Shown here: positions 26,770 through 35,489 of the stretch, piece after piece | Layout of the letters: each line of letters opens with the position of its first letter | How positions within the stretch are numbered: position 1 is the stretch's first letter | From: JACPFN01 sp964406135 | GTDB lineage: Bacteria > Babelota > Babeliae > Babelales > Chromulinivoraceae | DNA length: 64,000 bases | Direction of reading: 5' to 3' | Assembly (NCBI GenBank): GCA_964406135.1 | Contig: CAYOQO010000003.1 | Span: 1 to 64,000, forward strand | Made by a program: the position numbers and the translations under genes | Notes under the pieces: generated by a model | What the model was told of the DNA's origin: nothing | What the model saw: only the letters and a program-made list of their open reading frames with translations | Databases searched by the model: none

Positions 26770-27225
26770 ATGAAACCATATCTTACCGTACTGATAAGTT
26801 TAATCATTATGATCATGCTTACCAGCTTACAATTTTGCTTATTTTCATATCAAAGTCACAGCCAATTCAATCCTGTACTCATTGGCTATTTTTATATTTT
26901 AATGACCAACTGTTCGCTAACTATTTTGACAGCTCTTGCATTAATTTTAGACATGACAACCTATTTGATTACCGGTATTTTTGGTTTAACTATTTTATTT
27001 TTAGTTCCAATCTCTTGGATTGCGTTAAAATTTAAAGATGACATGTACAATAAAATTGTTATTCCATGGTTTTGTATTATTTTATATGCCATTTTTTATA
27101 ACATAATTTTAAAATGGCATATCGCATACCCAATTCATTTTGGCCCACTTTTTTTAGGCATAATTCAAAATTGTTTTTTATTTTTAATGATTTGGATAAT
27201 GACCAAACAACCATTGCATGATTAA
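26770..27225 (+). CDS. Small polytopic membrane protein, possible MreD
   Basis: A 151-residue protein with about five membrane helices filling its length. The stretch ALALILDMTTYLITGIFGLTIL resembles the MreD signature (hydrophobic, D, then small/polar, then G, then hydrophobic), and size and topology fit rod-shape protein MreD. MreB is encoded at 41263-42324, and a PBP is divergently adjacent. MreD sequences are weakly conserved, so this remains a candidate; an ECF-type substrate component would look similar. Confidence 0.5.
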   Translation: MKPYLTVLISLIIMIMLTSLQFCLFSYQSHSQFNPVLIGYFYILMTNCSLTILTALALILDMTTYLITGIFGLTILFLVPISWIALKFKDDMYNKIVIPWFCIILYAIFYNIILKWHIAYPIHFGPLFLGIIQNCFLFLMIWIMTKQPLHD

Positions 27226-27258
27226 CCATACTACGCGTTTCACTTGCTTCGTATGGTT
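27224..27258. other. Hairpin at the stop codon of the mreD candidate
   Basis: AACCATAC (27224-27231) pairs with GTATGGTT (27251-27258) across a 19-base loop. It overlaps the TAA stop. It may be an mRNA 3' structure; there is no T-run beyond TTTTAC. Confidence 0.3.
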
Positions 27259-27315
27259 TTACTTCGCTATTCAGCTCTTGATTTAACAATAAACAATTTT
27301 TTAACGCAGTAAAAC

Positions 27316-27348
27316 AAAAAAGCCCCACGAAAATTCGTGAGGCTTTTT
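27316..27348. terminator. Bidirectional intrinsic terminator
   Basis: AAAAAAGCC-C-CACGAA pairs with TTCGTG-A-GGCTTTTT, a long stem with a two-base loop and A/T flanks on both sides. It lies between convergent genes ending at 27225 (plus) and 27371 (minus), so it can stop both transcripts. Confidence 0.88.
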
Positions 27349-27370
27349 ATTTTTTAATTAAAATGAGAAA

Positions 27371-27697
27371 CTAAAAACCAGTTTCTTCATCTTCTGATGC
27401 CAAAGCATAGTCAACAGCTTTAACAACCAAAACAGTTGTTACAACTACTGCTGCTGCTGAGTACCATGGATAAGCAATCATTTTAGCTTCTACTGAATTT
27501 TTTGCATTTACAACAACTTCAGGGCAATCTGGAAATTTTGCCCAAGCTTGTGCAAGATATCCTTCTGAAGAAACTTTTGGAGCTTTTTCTACTACTGGCG
27601 CAGATTTTTGATCTGCAACTGGTGCTGGTTGACCTTCAGATGCAACCATTGAAGAAGCTGCAGCAACAAACATTGATGCTAAAATAAATTTTTTCAT
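27371..27697 (-). CDS. Small membrane-anchored exported protein, probably well expressed
   Basis: A 108-residue protein with a signal peptide (MKKFILASMFVAAASSMVA), a Pro/Ala/Val/Lys linker, and one C-terminal membrane helix (AAAVVVTTVLVVKAVDYAL) ending in an acidic tail (SEDEETGF). It has a near-consensus promoter upstream, AAAGGA as ribosome site and a strong terminator, an expression package unlike its neighbours. That suggests an abundant envelope protein. No family recognised. Confidence 0.75.
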   Translation of the reverse strand: MKKFILASMFVAAASSMVASEGQPAPVADQKSAPVVEKAPKVSSEGYLAQAWAKFPDCPEVVVNAKNSVEAKMIAYPWYSAAAVVVTTVLVVKAVDYALASEDEETGF

Positions 27698-27764
27698 TGA
27701 AAATCCTTTGTGAAAAATTTATGAATATTTTATAACTGAGAAACCTAATTTAATTCTGTGAGAA

Positions 27765-27792
27765 AGAATAACAGAGGATTTCTCTTTGTCAA
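27765..27792 (-). promoter_or_regulatory. Strong promoter for the 27697 gene
   Basis: On the minus strand TTGACA (27792-27787), a 16-base spacer and TATTCT (27770-27765), preceded by TGT (extended -10). The gene start is about 68 bases downstream. It is the best consensus match I found in the window. Confidence 0.65.
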
Positions 27793-27935
27793 ACAAAATA
27801 GTCCTCAAAAACAAGCCTCATCAATGATCAAAAACATTTCTTAATTCAATTAAATAGATTTTAAAACAAGCAGATCTCTTTGATTTTATGGCCCTCTATG
27901 ATAAACTGTTTCTATCGTACAAAATTTGAAAAATT

Positions 27936-28307
27936 TGGCAGACAAGGCAATCGCGCAGGACTCAAATCCTTCGAGGAAAGTCCGGACTCCAACTGAGCAT
28001 GATGCCTGCGAAGAGTCGATTGGACCAAACCAATCAACTTCAACTCAGGGCAATTTTTAACCTAAATTGACGGAACAGTGCCACAGAAAATGACCGCCTA
28101 GCATGTAAAAATGACAGGTAAGGGTGAAAATGTGTGGTAAAAGCACACGGATAGACTCAGCAATGGGCCTATCGGGCAAACCCCTTCAGGAGCAAGACAA
28201 AATAAGCAAGCAGAGCGCTTAGTCTCTTACTTGCGGGTATGTCGCATAGATAAATGGTTGCCACTGCAAAGCAATTTGCAATACAGAATCCGGCTTATTG
28301 TCTGCCA
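27936..28307 (+). ncRNA. rnpB: RNase P RNA, bacterial class A
   Basis: The ends pair as helix P1: TGGCAGACAA (from 27936) with TTGTCTGCCA (to 28307). Conserved blocks lie in order: GAGGAAAGTCCGGAC at about 27973, GGAACAGTGCCACAGAAAA at about 28072, GGTAAGGGTGAAA at about 28117, AGATAAATGGTTGCC at about 28248 and ACAGAATCCGGCTTA near 28283. This is the catalytic RNA that trims tRNA 5' ends. A TATGAT (27897-27902) is a possible -10, without a good -35. The flanking region 27793-27935 shows no gene. Confidence 0.97.
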
Positions 28308-28333
28308 ATGATTTTATTTAAAAAAGATATGCA

Positions 28334-29044
28334 ATGAGTGCTCATCTTAAAAACTACCTTTTTTTCGTCATTCCTTTCAGCTGTTTTGCCATCGGATACG
28401 CAATTTCAAATTTTTTTATTGGAAATAAATCTTATCCAACCCCTAATTTAATTGGCGTTACGCTACATGATGCCATACTGCAAACATCACCTTTTCACAT
28501 CAATGTATCATTGGCCGCTCAAAAAGAATGCCCTGGCATTGCTCACGGCACCATCATCAGTCAAAAACCAGCACCCGGCAGACTGATCAAACCTCATCAA
28601 TCAATCATTGTAGTCACCTGCAAACACCCTGATGCGCAATTGACCCCTGACTTGATTGGCAAATCAGAACCACAAGCTCAAGAAATTTGCACAGCCTCAC
28701 GCATGAAACTAAAAACTTATGCTCAAACTTACCCTCTACCAACCGGCACTTGTATCGGTCAAACACCACAAAAAGACCAAGAAATTCCTGATAAAAAAAT
28801 CATTGCCTACACTGCCAAAGATCAATCAAACAATTATTTAATGCCCAACTTCATCAATAAGCCACTCGAACAAATTTTAGAATTTTTACAAAAATATACC
28901 AAAAACATTTCCATATTTTTGAACAATCAAAAAATTGATATACCCTATCCACCATGCAAAATCATTGGACAAAAACCATTGCCTGGTTCTTTTGTAAATT
29001 TAAAAAATGAACTGATAGTTCAATTGGAAGTGGAAAAAAATTAA
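28334..29044 (+). CDS. Membrane-anchored protein with three PASTA domains
   Basis: A 236-residue protein: a short cytoplasmic start, one membrane helix (about 8-30), then three PASTA-like repeats (about 38-97, 102-165, 170-236). Each follows the PASTA layout: P-N-L/F-I-G, a helix, then a strand ending G-x-x-I-x-Q-x-P-x-P-G. PASTA domains bind peptidoglycan stem peptides or lipid II. Here they are not attached to a Ser/Thr kinase or PBP, and no such partner is adjacent. It starts 26 bases after rnpB and may be co-transcribed with it. Confidence 0.85.
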   Translation: MSAHLKNYLFFVIPFSCFAIGYAISNFFIGNKSYPTPNLIGVTLHDAILQTSPFHINVSLAAQKECPGIAHGTIISQKPAPGRLIKPHQSIIVVTCKHPDAQLTPDLIGKSEPQAQEICTASRMKLKTYAQTYPLPTGTCIGQTPQKDQEIPDKKIIAYTAKDQSNNYLMPNFINKPLEQILEFLQKYTKNISIFLNNQKIDIPYPPCKIIGQKPLPGSFVNLKNELIVQLEVEKN

Positions 29045-29054
29045 AGAAAAAACC

Positions 29055-29240
29055 ATGAAAACAAATGTATTAAAATTTACACTATTTTTAATCACAACAA
29101 CGTTAACTTACACAAGTCAAAATCATGAACGCGCTGCAAATGGATCATATCGATTACCACCAAGCAAACATTTTGAAAAATCAAGAGCTGATACTCACGA
29201 ACCATCAAAATCTTCGCCATCAAATTCAACACAGCAATAA
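29055..29240 (+). CDS. Very small exported protein
   Basis: A 61-residue protein: signal peptide (MKTNVLKFTLFLITTTLTYTS) and a 40-residue hydrophilic tail rich in Ser, Pro and His. AAAGAAAAAACC precedes the ATG. It follows the PASTA gene by 10 bases. No family recognised; it could be a secreted peptide. Confidence 0.5.
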   Translation: MKTNVLKFTLFLITTTLTYTSQNHERAANGSYRLPPSKHFEKSRADTHEPSKSSPSNSTQQ

Positions 29241-29244
29241 TTTT

Positions 29245-29922
29245 TTATTTTCCAAAATTTTTATTTGCCTGAAGGCATTCTTGAACTATTTGATCTAAAA
29301 TTTCTTGTGTCAAATCAGGCCAAAGGCAATCTAAAAAGCGAATTTCAGAATATGCTGCTTGAAAAAGCAAAAAATTACTTAAACGCTTCACGCCACCCGT
29401 CCGAATAATAATTTCTGGATCAGGAATATTTCCCATCCAAAAATTTTGCTTAAGCAGTTCTTTGGTTATTTTTTTTTCACCAGCATCAATAACTTTTTGA
29501 GCAGAAGCAATAATTTCTTGCTGACTGCCATAACAAAATAAAAAATTACAGACTAAGGTTGCACAATGTGCAGTTTTTTCTTGCATGTTCATGCAAATTT
29601 TGTGCACATCTGCAGGAATACCAGACAAATCACCCACAAATCGAACTTGAACATCATTTTTTATAAATTCATGAATTCGCGACTGCGCTTCTTGAATCAA
29701 CAAAAAAATATAGGAACGTTCTTGCTCAGGACGATTTTGCAAATTTTCAAGAGAAAATGTGTACAGTGAAAGATAAGAAATTTTGTGATCGATACAATAT
29801 TTGATAACCATTTCAACATTTTTTGCGCCTTGGCGATGACCAAGCCAAGCAAACATACCTTGTTGTTTTGCCCAGCGACGATTTCCATCCATGATCAATG
29901 CCAAATGTGAAATCATGCCCAT
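29245..29922 (-). CDS. uppS: Undecaprenyl diphosphate synthase
   Basis: A 225-residue cis-prenyltransferase. MDGNRRWAK near the start holds the catalytic Asp and Arg, followed by GHRQGA, and the C-terminal RTGGVKRLSNFLLFQAAYSEIRF with the isopentenyl diphosphate site. It makes the C55 lipid carrier for peptidoglycan and polysaccharides. The start may be the ATG at 29916, which overlaps the stop of the upstream membrane-protein gene as ATGA; the ATG at 29922 is also possible. Translational coupling with that gene is likely. The usual neighbour cdsA is absent. Confidence 0.95.
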   Translation of the reverse strand: MGMISHLALIMDGNRRWAKQQGMFAWLGHRQGAKNVEMVIKYCIDHKISYLSLYTFSLENLQNRPEQERSYIFLLIQEAQSRIHEFIKNDVQVRFVGDLSGIPADVHKICMNMQEKTAHCATLVCNFLFCYGSQQEIIASAQKVIDAGEKKITKELLKQNFWMGNIPDPEIIIRTGGVKRLSNFLLFQAAYSEIRFLDCLWPDLTQEILDQIVQECLQANKNFGK

Positions 29923-30542
29923 CCCAACTTTTTACATGCACGAGTCCATGGCTGCAGTTGAAATGCTTTAACAATTACAAAATCACAAATTATTATACCG
30001 CCAGCCATCAAAAGTCGCTCACAAATCACAACAGGAATTAATCCAAGCCACACTTCGCAAGGAATTGTTTTGGTATACAACCAAATGACTGATCCAACAC
30101 CATGCGCTACAAAAGATGCAGAAAGTGATCGTGAAATTATAGAATCTTTTGCAAAATAAAGTGCCATCGGAATGAGCCAGTACAAACTGTAACACCACGC
30201 AACAGATCCCACATCATGAAGCACAAACAGCAACATGCACAGAGCTGGAAGAAACAATGACGTCGACCAATGACGAATATGGTATGCGCGAGATGCAAAA
30301 ATTAATGGCGTGCGATGTAAAAAAGAAAATAATATGGTATAGATCCCAGCCTTTGCAAGGATAAGAGAAGGAGAAATAAAAAATAAACTTATCCACGCAA
30401 AGCCATAATATTTCGTCAGTGCAGGAGCAAGCATGGTAGTCCAAGAAAAAGTTGCATGATATGAACCGATGATCCAATTAAATGGAATCATTTTTGCAAG
30501 AAAAATCATGAACAAAATAGGAATATATGAAAGTTTCTGCAT
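29913..30542 (-). CDS. Polytopic membrane protein upstream of uppS
   Basis: I choose the ATG at 30542 (MQKLSYIPILFMIF) because the frame's earlier start at 30623 runs across the divergent promoter region. The 209-residue product has about six membrane helices. Visible are AKMIPFNWIIGSYHATFSW and ASFVAHGVGSVIWLY with conserved-looking Asn, His and Trp, and a late CERLLMAGG. This is not the CDP-diglyceride synthase signature expected next to uppS. Topology would suit a small transporter component. I do not recognise the family. Confidence 0.65.
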   Translation of the reverse strand: MQKLSYIPILFMIFLAKMIPFNWIIGSYHATFSWTTMLAPALTKYYGFAWISLFFISPSLILAKAGIYTILFSFLHRTPLIFASRAYHIRHWSTSLFLPALCMLLFVLHDVGSVAWCYSLYWLIPMALYFAKDSIISRSLSASFVAHGVGSVIWLYTKTIPCEVWLGLIPVVICERLLMAGGIIICDFVIVKAFQLQPWTRACKKLGWA

Positions 30543-30572
30543 AAAACTTTTACTCAATTTTTTGATACTATA

Positions 30573-30585
30573 TGTTGTAACAACA
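30573..30585. promoter_or_regulatory. Palindrome between divergent genes
   Basis: TGTTGT-A-ACAACA is a perfect odd palindrome with 6-bp arms. It sits in the 95-base region between the uppS-operon gene (minus) and the HAD gene (plus), where a shared operator would be expected. No bound regulator is known. Confidence 0.3.
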
Positions 30586-30637
30586 AGTTTACTTGAATCA
30601 TACACTATTGTACAGATTGACAAAAAAAGGATTTATC

Positions 30638-31294
30638 ATGAAATATAAAGCTATAATTTTTGATATGGATGGCACGATCATCAGCACTGATGATGCTTGG
30701 GAACAGGCAACAAAACATCTACTTAAAACTAAAGGTTTTTTAAGCGATGAAGAATGTCACAACATTATGCCCATACTTAAAGGCGCATCATTATATTCAA
30801 CCTGCAATTTCATAAAAAAAACATTCAACACTTCAGAAACAATTGATGAACTTATCAAAGAAAAACAACGTTTAGCATTTTCAAAATTTAAAAAAGAAGC
30901 TCGACTGATTGATGGCTTTGATCGATTTCATAAAAAAATAATTCAGCTTAATTTAAAAACTGCAATTGCTACAAATTCAAATCAACGATCACTTGATAAA
31001 GTAATGCAATACGTACCACTTGATAATTTTTTTAAAGAACACATTTATTCAATTGATATAATTGGCAAAATACCAAAACCAAATCCCGACATTTATCTTT
31101 TTGCCGCAACACAACTTCAAGTTGATCCAAAATTTTGTATCGCAATTGAAGATTCACGCCATGGAATTGCTGCAGCAAAAGCTGCAGGAATGTTTTGTAT
31201 AGGCATAAACACTGGCAAAGATCGCCAAGCTCTTGCACAAGCTGACTATATTATAGATCATTATGATGAGCTCATTATTGAAAATTTATTGTAA
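30638..31294 (+). CDS. HAD-superfamily phosphatase/phosphoglucomutase-like
   Basis: Start at 30638 after AAAAAAGGATTTATC; an upstream in-frame ATG at 30593 lies in the promoter region. The 218-residue product has IIFDMDGTIIST (nucleophile Asp and general acid Asp), ATNSN (motif II), KPNPDIYLFAA (motif III Lys) and IAIEDSRHGIAAAKAAGM (motif IV). It has the helical cap of subfamily I, like beta-phosphoglucomutase or GPH-type phosphatases. The substrate is a small phosphorylated metabolite that cannot be named. Confidence 0.92.
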   Translation: MKYKAIIFDMDGTIISTDDAWEQATKHLLKTKGFLSDEECHNIMPILKGASLYSTCNFIKKTFNTSETIDELIKEKQRLAFSKFKKEARLIDGFDRFHKKIIQLNLKTAIATNSNQRSLDKVMQYVPLDNFFKEHIYSIDIIGKIPKPNPDIYLFAATQLQVDPKFCIAIEDSRHGIAAAKAAGMFCIGINTGKDRQALAQADYIIDHYDELIIENLL

Positions 31295-31326
31295 ACACCT
31301 TAAGCCACAAAACGATGTAAGGATTT

Positions 31327-32715
31327 ATGATTAAAATTAATATCGATCTATTTTATTATGTACTTTTCGGCTTAGCTATTTTATATCTTGCAGTTGGAAT
31401 TTGGTCTGCTCGCTCAGTTCGAACTTTGCAAAATTATTTTTTAGCAAATCAAAATCTTGGAATCATCAAATTAACTTTTGCTATTGTTGCAAGCCAGCTT
31501 GGCAGCGGCATGATTTTAGGTACAGCATATCAAGCATATTTTATTGGGTTCTGGAGTCTTTTATACACCATGGGACTTAGTTTTGGATTTATTGTTTTAG
31601 GGTGTGGTATTGCTGCACGTATGCGATCACTCAACATCGTAACAACTGCAGAAATTTTTCAAACACATTATAATTCAACAAAACTTCGTATGTTTGCTGC
31701 AAGTTTGTCAGTAGTAAGTTTATGGGGAATTTTGGTTGCACAAATGGTAGCATCAAAAGCACTATTTTCAGGACTTCAAATTTCAGATCCTTACATTTTT
31801 ATAAGTTGCTGGTTATTTATTATTGTCTACACCATGCTCGGCGGACTTCAATCAATTGTTCTTGTTGACATGATTCAACTTTTATTTATTACCACAATCT
31901 TTGCCATTGCTGGAAAATTTTTAATTCCTGCAAAATTAAGTTTTTATTTAACTCCTGAAAAACTTGCCTATGTTCAACATCGTTTATTTAACACCAATAT
32001 CGATCTTTATAGCATCCTGCCGGCACTGTGCATGCCTATTTTATTTTCACTGATATCTCAAGATATCGGTCAAAAATTTTTTGCTGCCAAATCAAAAATG
32101 ACCGCAACAATATCTTCGTTTTTAACTGCAATATTTCTTATGATTTTAGTCTGCTTTCCTCTTTATTTTGGAATTTTAGCACGACTTAAAGCAATCAACA
32201 TTTCACGCGGAAACCCTTTTGTTTTAGTTCTTGCAAAAATATGTCCTGAATGGATGTTTATTGTAATCATTTGCGCAATTCTTGCTGCAATCATGGCCAC
32301 AGCAAGTTCACTTTTATGTGCAATCAATTCCAATATTATTCAAGATTTTACAACTTATATTCACCTGGAACACCATAAACTTTTGTCTGTAAAAATAATT
32401 GCACTACTTGTTGGACTCGGTGCCCTTATAACTTCTTTGTTTGCATCAGGAGATATTTTGTATATTCTAGAACAGAGCTATCGAATTTCTGTTGTTTGTT
32501 TATTTATTCCAATTTTTATTGCTTATTTTAGCCAACCAAAAAATTCATTGCCAGCTTGGCTTTCTATTATTTTTGGGCTATTAGCTTATAATTTTTTAAA
32601 TTTTACTTCAATTGCAATAACTACTAAGGATCTTGGAGCTCTGATTTGTTCACTTTTTGGATTCATACTTGGATATGTAATATCACTCTATCAAAAAAAG
32701 AATAATCCCTTGTAA
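31327..32715 (+). CDS. Sodium:solute symporter (SSS/SLC5 family)
   Basis: A 462-residue protein with about 12-13 membrane helices. YFLANQNLGIIKLTFAIVASQLGSGMILGTA matches the SSS start (TM1-TM2), and AAIMATASSLLCAINSNIIQDF matches the sodium-site region of TM8. Members import proline, pantothenate, sugars or other solutes with sodium. The charged loop between helices is short. It would supply a metabolite to an organism with few pathways in view; the substrate is not predictable from motifs. Confidence 0.9.
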   Translation: MIKINIDLFYYVLFGLAILYLAVGIWSARSVRTLQNYFLANQNLGIIKLTFAIVASQLGSGMILGTAYQAYFIGFWSLLYTMGLSFGFIVLGCGIAARMRSLNIVTTAEIFQTHYNSTKLRMFAASLSVVSLWGILVAQMVASKALFSGLQISDPYIFISCWLFIIVYTMLGGLQSIVLVDMIQLLFITTIFAIAGKFLIPAKLSFYLTPEKLAYVQHRLFNTNIDLYSILPALCMPILFSLISQDIGQKFFAAKSKMTATISSFLTAIFLMILVCFPLYFGILARLKAINISRGNPFVLVLAKICPEWMFIVIICAILAAIMATASSLLCAINSNIIQDFTTYIHLEHHKLLSVKIIALLVGLGALITSLFASGDILYILEQSYRISVVCLFIPIFIAYFSQPKNSLPAWLSIIFGLLAYNFLNFTSIAITTKDLGALICSLFGFILGYVISLYQKKNNPL

Positions 32716-32728
32716 CCTGGACCGAACT

Positions 32729-34075
32729 ATGAATGTAAAAAAAATTTTATTTTTAACATTTCTGATATTAAGCAATTATGCTCATAGCTTGCAAACTCGT
32801 TGGATCACCGTTTTTATTCATGGATCTTTTTCTTTAAGGCCACACTTAACCATTCGAAATATTATCAAAATGCTCAATGATACGATTGAAGAATCTGTTT
32901 ACTATCGATCAACAGAAATTAATCGTCGTGATCCATTTTTTTACAAAAATCAAGCAATGTCTGGACTAGGTTTACATAAAATTGATTTACATCATCCTCA
33001 CAACAATGCTGCAGCTCCAATTCTTGCTGCCTCTTTTGAAGAAATTTCTCAATTTGTTGGACATGAACCATCAGATCAATATTATACTTTTGGATGGAGC
33101 GGACTTGTAAGCAACAAACTTCGATATCTAGAATCTGCATTCTTACATCAAGATTTAGAAAAATTAATTCAACATACTATAGCCGAAGGATTTGAACCAA
33201 AAATTCGATTGATTGGATACAGTCATGGTGGAAATTTAGCATTACAACTCGGCGCACTTCATACAACAAAGCCAATTTCAAAACAATTTTTTATTGATGA
33301 ATTATGGCTTTTAGGAACTCCAATTCAAGTTGAAACTGATTATTTAATCAATAGCCCAATTTTCAAAAAAATTTATAATTTTTATTCTCGAGCAGATAGT
33401 GTTCAAATGCTTGATTTTTTTTCATTTAAAAGATTTTTTTCACGTAAAAAATTCTCAAAACGCAGTAATTTTAAATTACCTGAAAAACTGTATCAAGTTC
33501 GTTTAAAAATTACCGAATATGAACCAATTCGCAATAATTATGAAATTGAACAAGCTCCATGCATGGATGATAAAAATTTGAAAAAATACTTTAAAGCAGT
33601 CAGTTATGATCCTGGTCATTTTGAACTTTGGTTTATGGGATGGACCATTTTAACTTATCGCAAAACATTTCCTTTATACCCATTACCAGTTCTTACATTC
33701 CTTCCCATCATTGTACAATATTTTCAAGATCATCCTACAGCACCGCATGACATTGTTGCTCATTTAAAACCTGCATGCAATATTTTAGAAATAACTCCGT
33801 ACCATATGAAAAAGAAATCATATCATGACATTTTATCGTTTATGGATCCTATTCTTTTTCAACACATGCGCTATCATGCTTCAAAATTTGTCCCTGATGA
33901 TTACAATCTTGAAATGTACAATCAAAAAGTTTACGGCGCTATGGATATTGCAGAACATGAATGGAAAGAAATTAAAGAATTGATAAAAAAAGAAAAAAAA
34001 GGGCACAATAAAAAAACTAAAATTAATTTACATAAAAATGATTCAAAGTTTAAAGGACATTTAACATCAAATTGA
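32729..34075 (+). CDS. Exported alpha/beta hydrolase, lipase-like
   Basis: A 448-residue protein with signal peptide (MNVKKILFLTFLILSNYAHS). After it comes TRWITVFIHGSFSLRP, the strand and oxyanion-loop region, and the nucleophile elbow G-Y-S-H-G-G (Ser165). LLGTPIQVETDYL follows, as in lipases with a GTP motif. A C-terminal Lys-rich tail ends the protein. The acid and His partners cannot be placed with certainty. It begins 13 bases after the symporter gene. Secretion and lipase-like motif suggest action on lipids or host esters. Confidence 0.78.
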   Translation: MNVKKILFLTFLILSNYAHSLQTRWITVFIHGSFSLRPHLTIRNIIKMLNDTIEESVYYRSTEINRRDPFFYKNQAMSGLGLHKIDLHHPHNNAAAPILAASFEEISQFVGHEPSDQYYTFGWSGLVSNKLRYLESAFLHQDLEKLIQHTIAEGFEPKIRLIGYSHGGNLALQLGALHTTKPISKQFFIDELWLLGTPIQVETDYLINSPIFKKIYNFYSRADSVQMLDFFSFKRFFSRKKFSKRSNFKLPEKLYQVRLKITEYEPIRNNYEIEQAPCMDDKNLKKYFKAVSYDPGHFELWFMGWTILTYRKTFPLYPLPVLTFLPIIVQYFQDHPTAPHDIVAHLKPACNILEITPYHMKKKSYHDILSFMDPILFQHMRYHASKFVPDDYNLEMYNQKVYGAMDIAEHEWKEIKELIKKEKKGHNKKTKINLHKNDSKFKGHLTSN

Positions 34076-34138
34076 CCAAGAACTTATCACGTGCTACCTT
34101 GATTTCATAACTAATCATTAAAAATGAAAGTTTACAAC

Positions 34139-34495
34139 ATGAAATCAAAAATAATCTTTTTATTTTTAACTACTTTTTTACTTTCTCATGTTTTTTTAAC
34201 CATCAAACCAGAAAACATGGAAGCTATGACCATCAAAACTCCAAATGCACAAGGAAAAATTAAACTTTTTGTGTACAATGGATGCCCTTGGTGCAACAAA
34301 GTAATTTCTTATTTAAAACAAATCGGTCAATTAAACAAAATAACTCTTTTGGATCTTTCAAATCCTTCAAACATGCAAGAATTGAAAAATTTAAACAGTG
34401 GCAATACTCAAGCACCTTATTTGCTTGATGAACCAAACGGTATAGGCATGCTTGAAAGCAGTGATATTATTCATTATTTTTCAAAAAGATTTTAA
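34139..34495 (+). CDS. Exported glutaredoxin-like protein
   Basis: The ATG at 34139 gives a signal peptide (MKSKIIFLFLTTFLLSHVF); one five codons earlier (34124) is an alternative. The 118-residue product has a thioredoxin-fold domain with strand KIKLFVYNGCPWCNKV, so a C-P-W-C redox site (C54 and C57 counted from 34124), the cis-Pro region APYLLD, and a helical end. It would act as a periplasmic disulfide reductase or isomerase. It sits 8 bases before the metal transporter operon, which may be chance or metal-related redox work. Confidence 0.83.
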   Translation: MKSKIIFLFLTTFLLSHVFLTIKPENMEAMTIKTPNAQGKIKLFVYNGCPWCNKVISYLKQIGQLNKITLLDLSNPSNMQELKNLNSGNTQAPYLLDEPNGIGMLESSDIIHYFSKRF

Positions 34496-34503
34496 AAAAA
34501 TTA

Positions 34504-35442
34504 ATGTCATTCAAAAAACTTTTTCTTTGCTTAACAACAATCCTGATTTGTTTAATCGGATTTTATTTCATACTCATACAAAAAGATCTTGTTACTTCAA
34601 AAAACAAACCCCTTGTTGTTTGTACTACCACCATCATTGCAGATGCAATTCAAAATATTGCAGAAGATACTATTGATTTGCAAATTTTAATGGGGCCTGG
34701 TGTTGACCCTCACACTTACAAACCAATTGAACAAAATATTATTACGATCAGTAATGCAGATATAATTTTTTATAATGGACTTCATTTAGAAGCTCGAATG
34801 GCCGATATTTTTGCTCAAATAAAAACACGAAAAAAAACTATTAGCGTTACTGATAACATGCCACAAAATAAGTTGATTTATTCTTCAGAATTTAATCACT
34901 ATCCCGATCCTCATGTTTGGTTTGATCCTGAATTATGGATCTATGCCGTTGAAACAATTTGCAAAAATTTACAAAATCTTTTGCCACAATATTTCGATAG
35001 ATACGAACAAAATAAAAATAATTATATTGAAAAAATTCACCAAACCTATCAAACAACACAAGACCTGATGAAAAAAATTCCAGAAAATCAAAGATTTTTA
35101 ATTACAGGTCATGATGCCTTTTCATATTTTGCACGAGCATATAATTTTAAAGTCATCAGCTTGCAAGGAATCAGCACCGCAAGTGAAGCAGGAACTTGTG
35201 ATGTCCAAAATTTAATCAATTTTATTGTACAACACAAAATTAAAACTATTTTTCCAGAATCATGCATTCCCAAACGCAATCTTTTAGCTCTTATACAAGG
35301 AGCAAAAACTTCGGACTGGAACGTCAAACTTGGCCATGAACTTTTTGCAGATGCTTTAGGATCAGCTGGCAGCGCACAAGAAAATTACTGCAAAATGCTT
35401 ACGTACAATGTTGAAAAGATTGTACAAGGACTTACTTTATAA
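34504..35442 (+). CDS. Metal ABC transporter substrate-binding protein (ZnuA/TroA/YtgA type)
   Basis: A 312-residue exported protein with an N-terminal anchor (8-28). Metal ligands of the cluster A-I fold are visible: GVDPHTYKP (first His), DPHVWFDPELW (second His), TGHDAFSYFA (third His) and IFPESCIPKRN (fourth ligand region). It binds Mn, Zn or Fe in the periplasm and delivers to the permeases encoded downstream. A His-rich loop typical of zinc-specific ZnuA is missing, favouring Mn or Fe. Confidence 0.93.
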   Translation: MSFKKLFLCLTTILICLIGFYFILIQKDLVTSKNKPLVVCTTTIIADAIQNIAEDTIDLQILMGPGVDPHTYKPIEQNIITISNADIIFYNGLHLEARMADIFAQIKTRKKTISVTDNMPQNKLIYSSEFNHYPDPHVWFDPELWIYAVETICKNLQNLLPQYFDRYEQNKNNYIEKIHQTYQTTQDLMKKIPENQRFLITGHDAFSYFARAYNFKVISLQGISTASEAGTCDVQNLINFIVQHKIKTIFPESCIPKRNLLALIQGAKTSDWNVKLGHELFADALGSAGSAQENYCKMLTYNVEKIVQGLTL

Positions 35443-35446
35443 AAAG

Positions 35447-35455
35447 TGTTATACT
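35447..35455 (+). promoter_or_regulatory. Extended -10 element inside metal ABC operon
   Basis: TGTTATACT, a TGn plus -10, lies 34 bases before the ATPase start at 35490 with no good -35. It could give a second transcript for the ATPase and permeases. Confidence 0.35.
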
Positions 35456-35489
35456 TAAAAGTGTAAAATTTTACCTAACATAAACTTGC

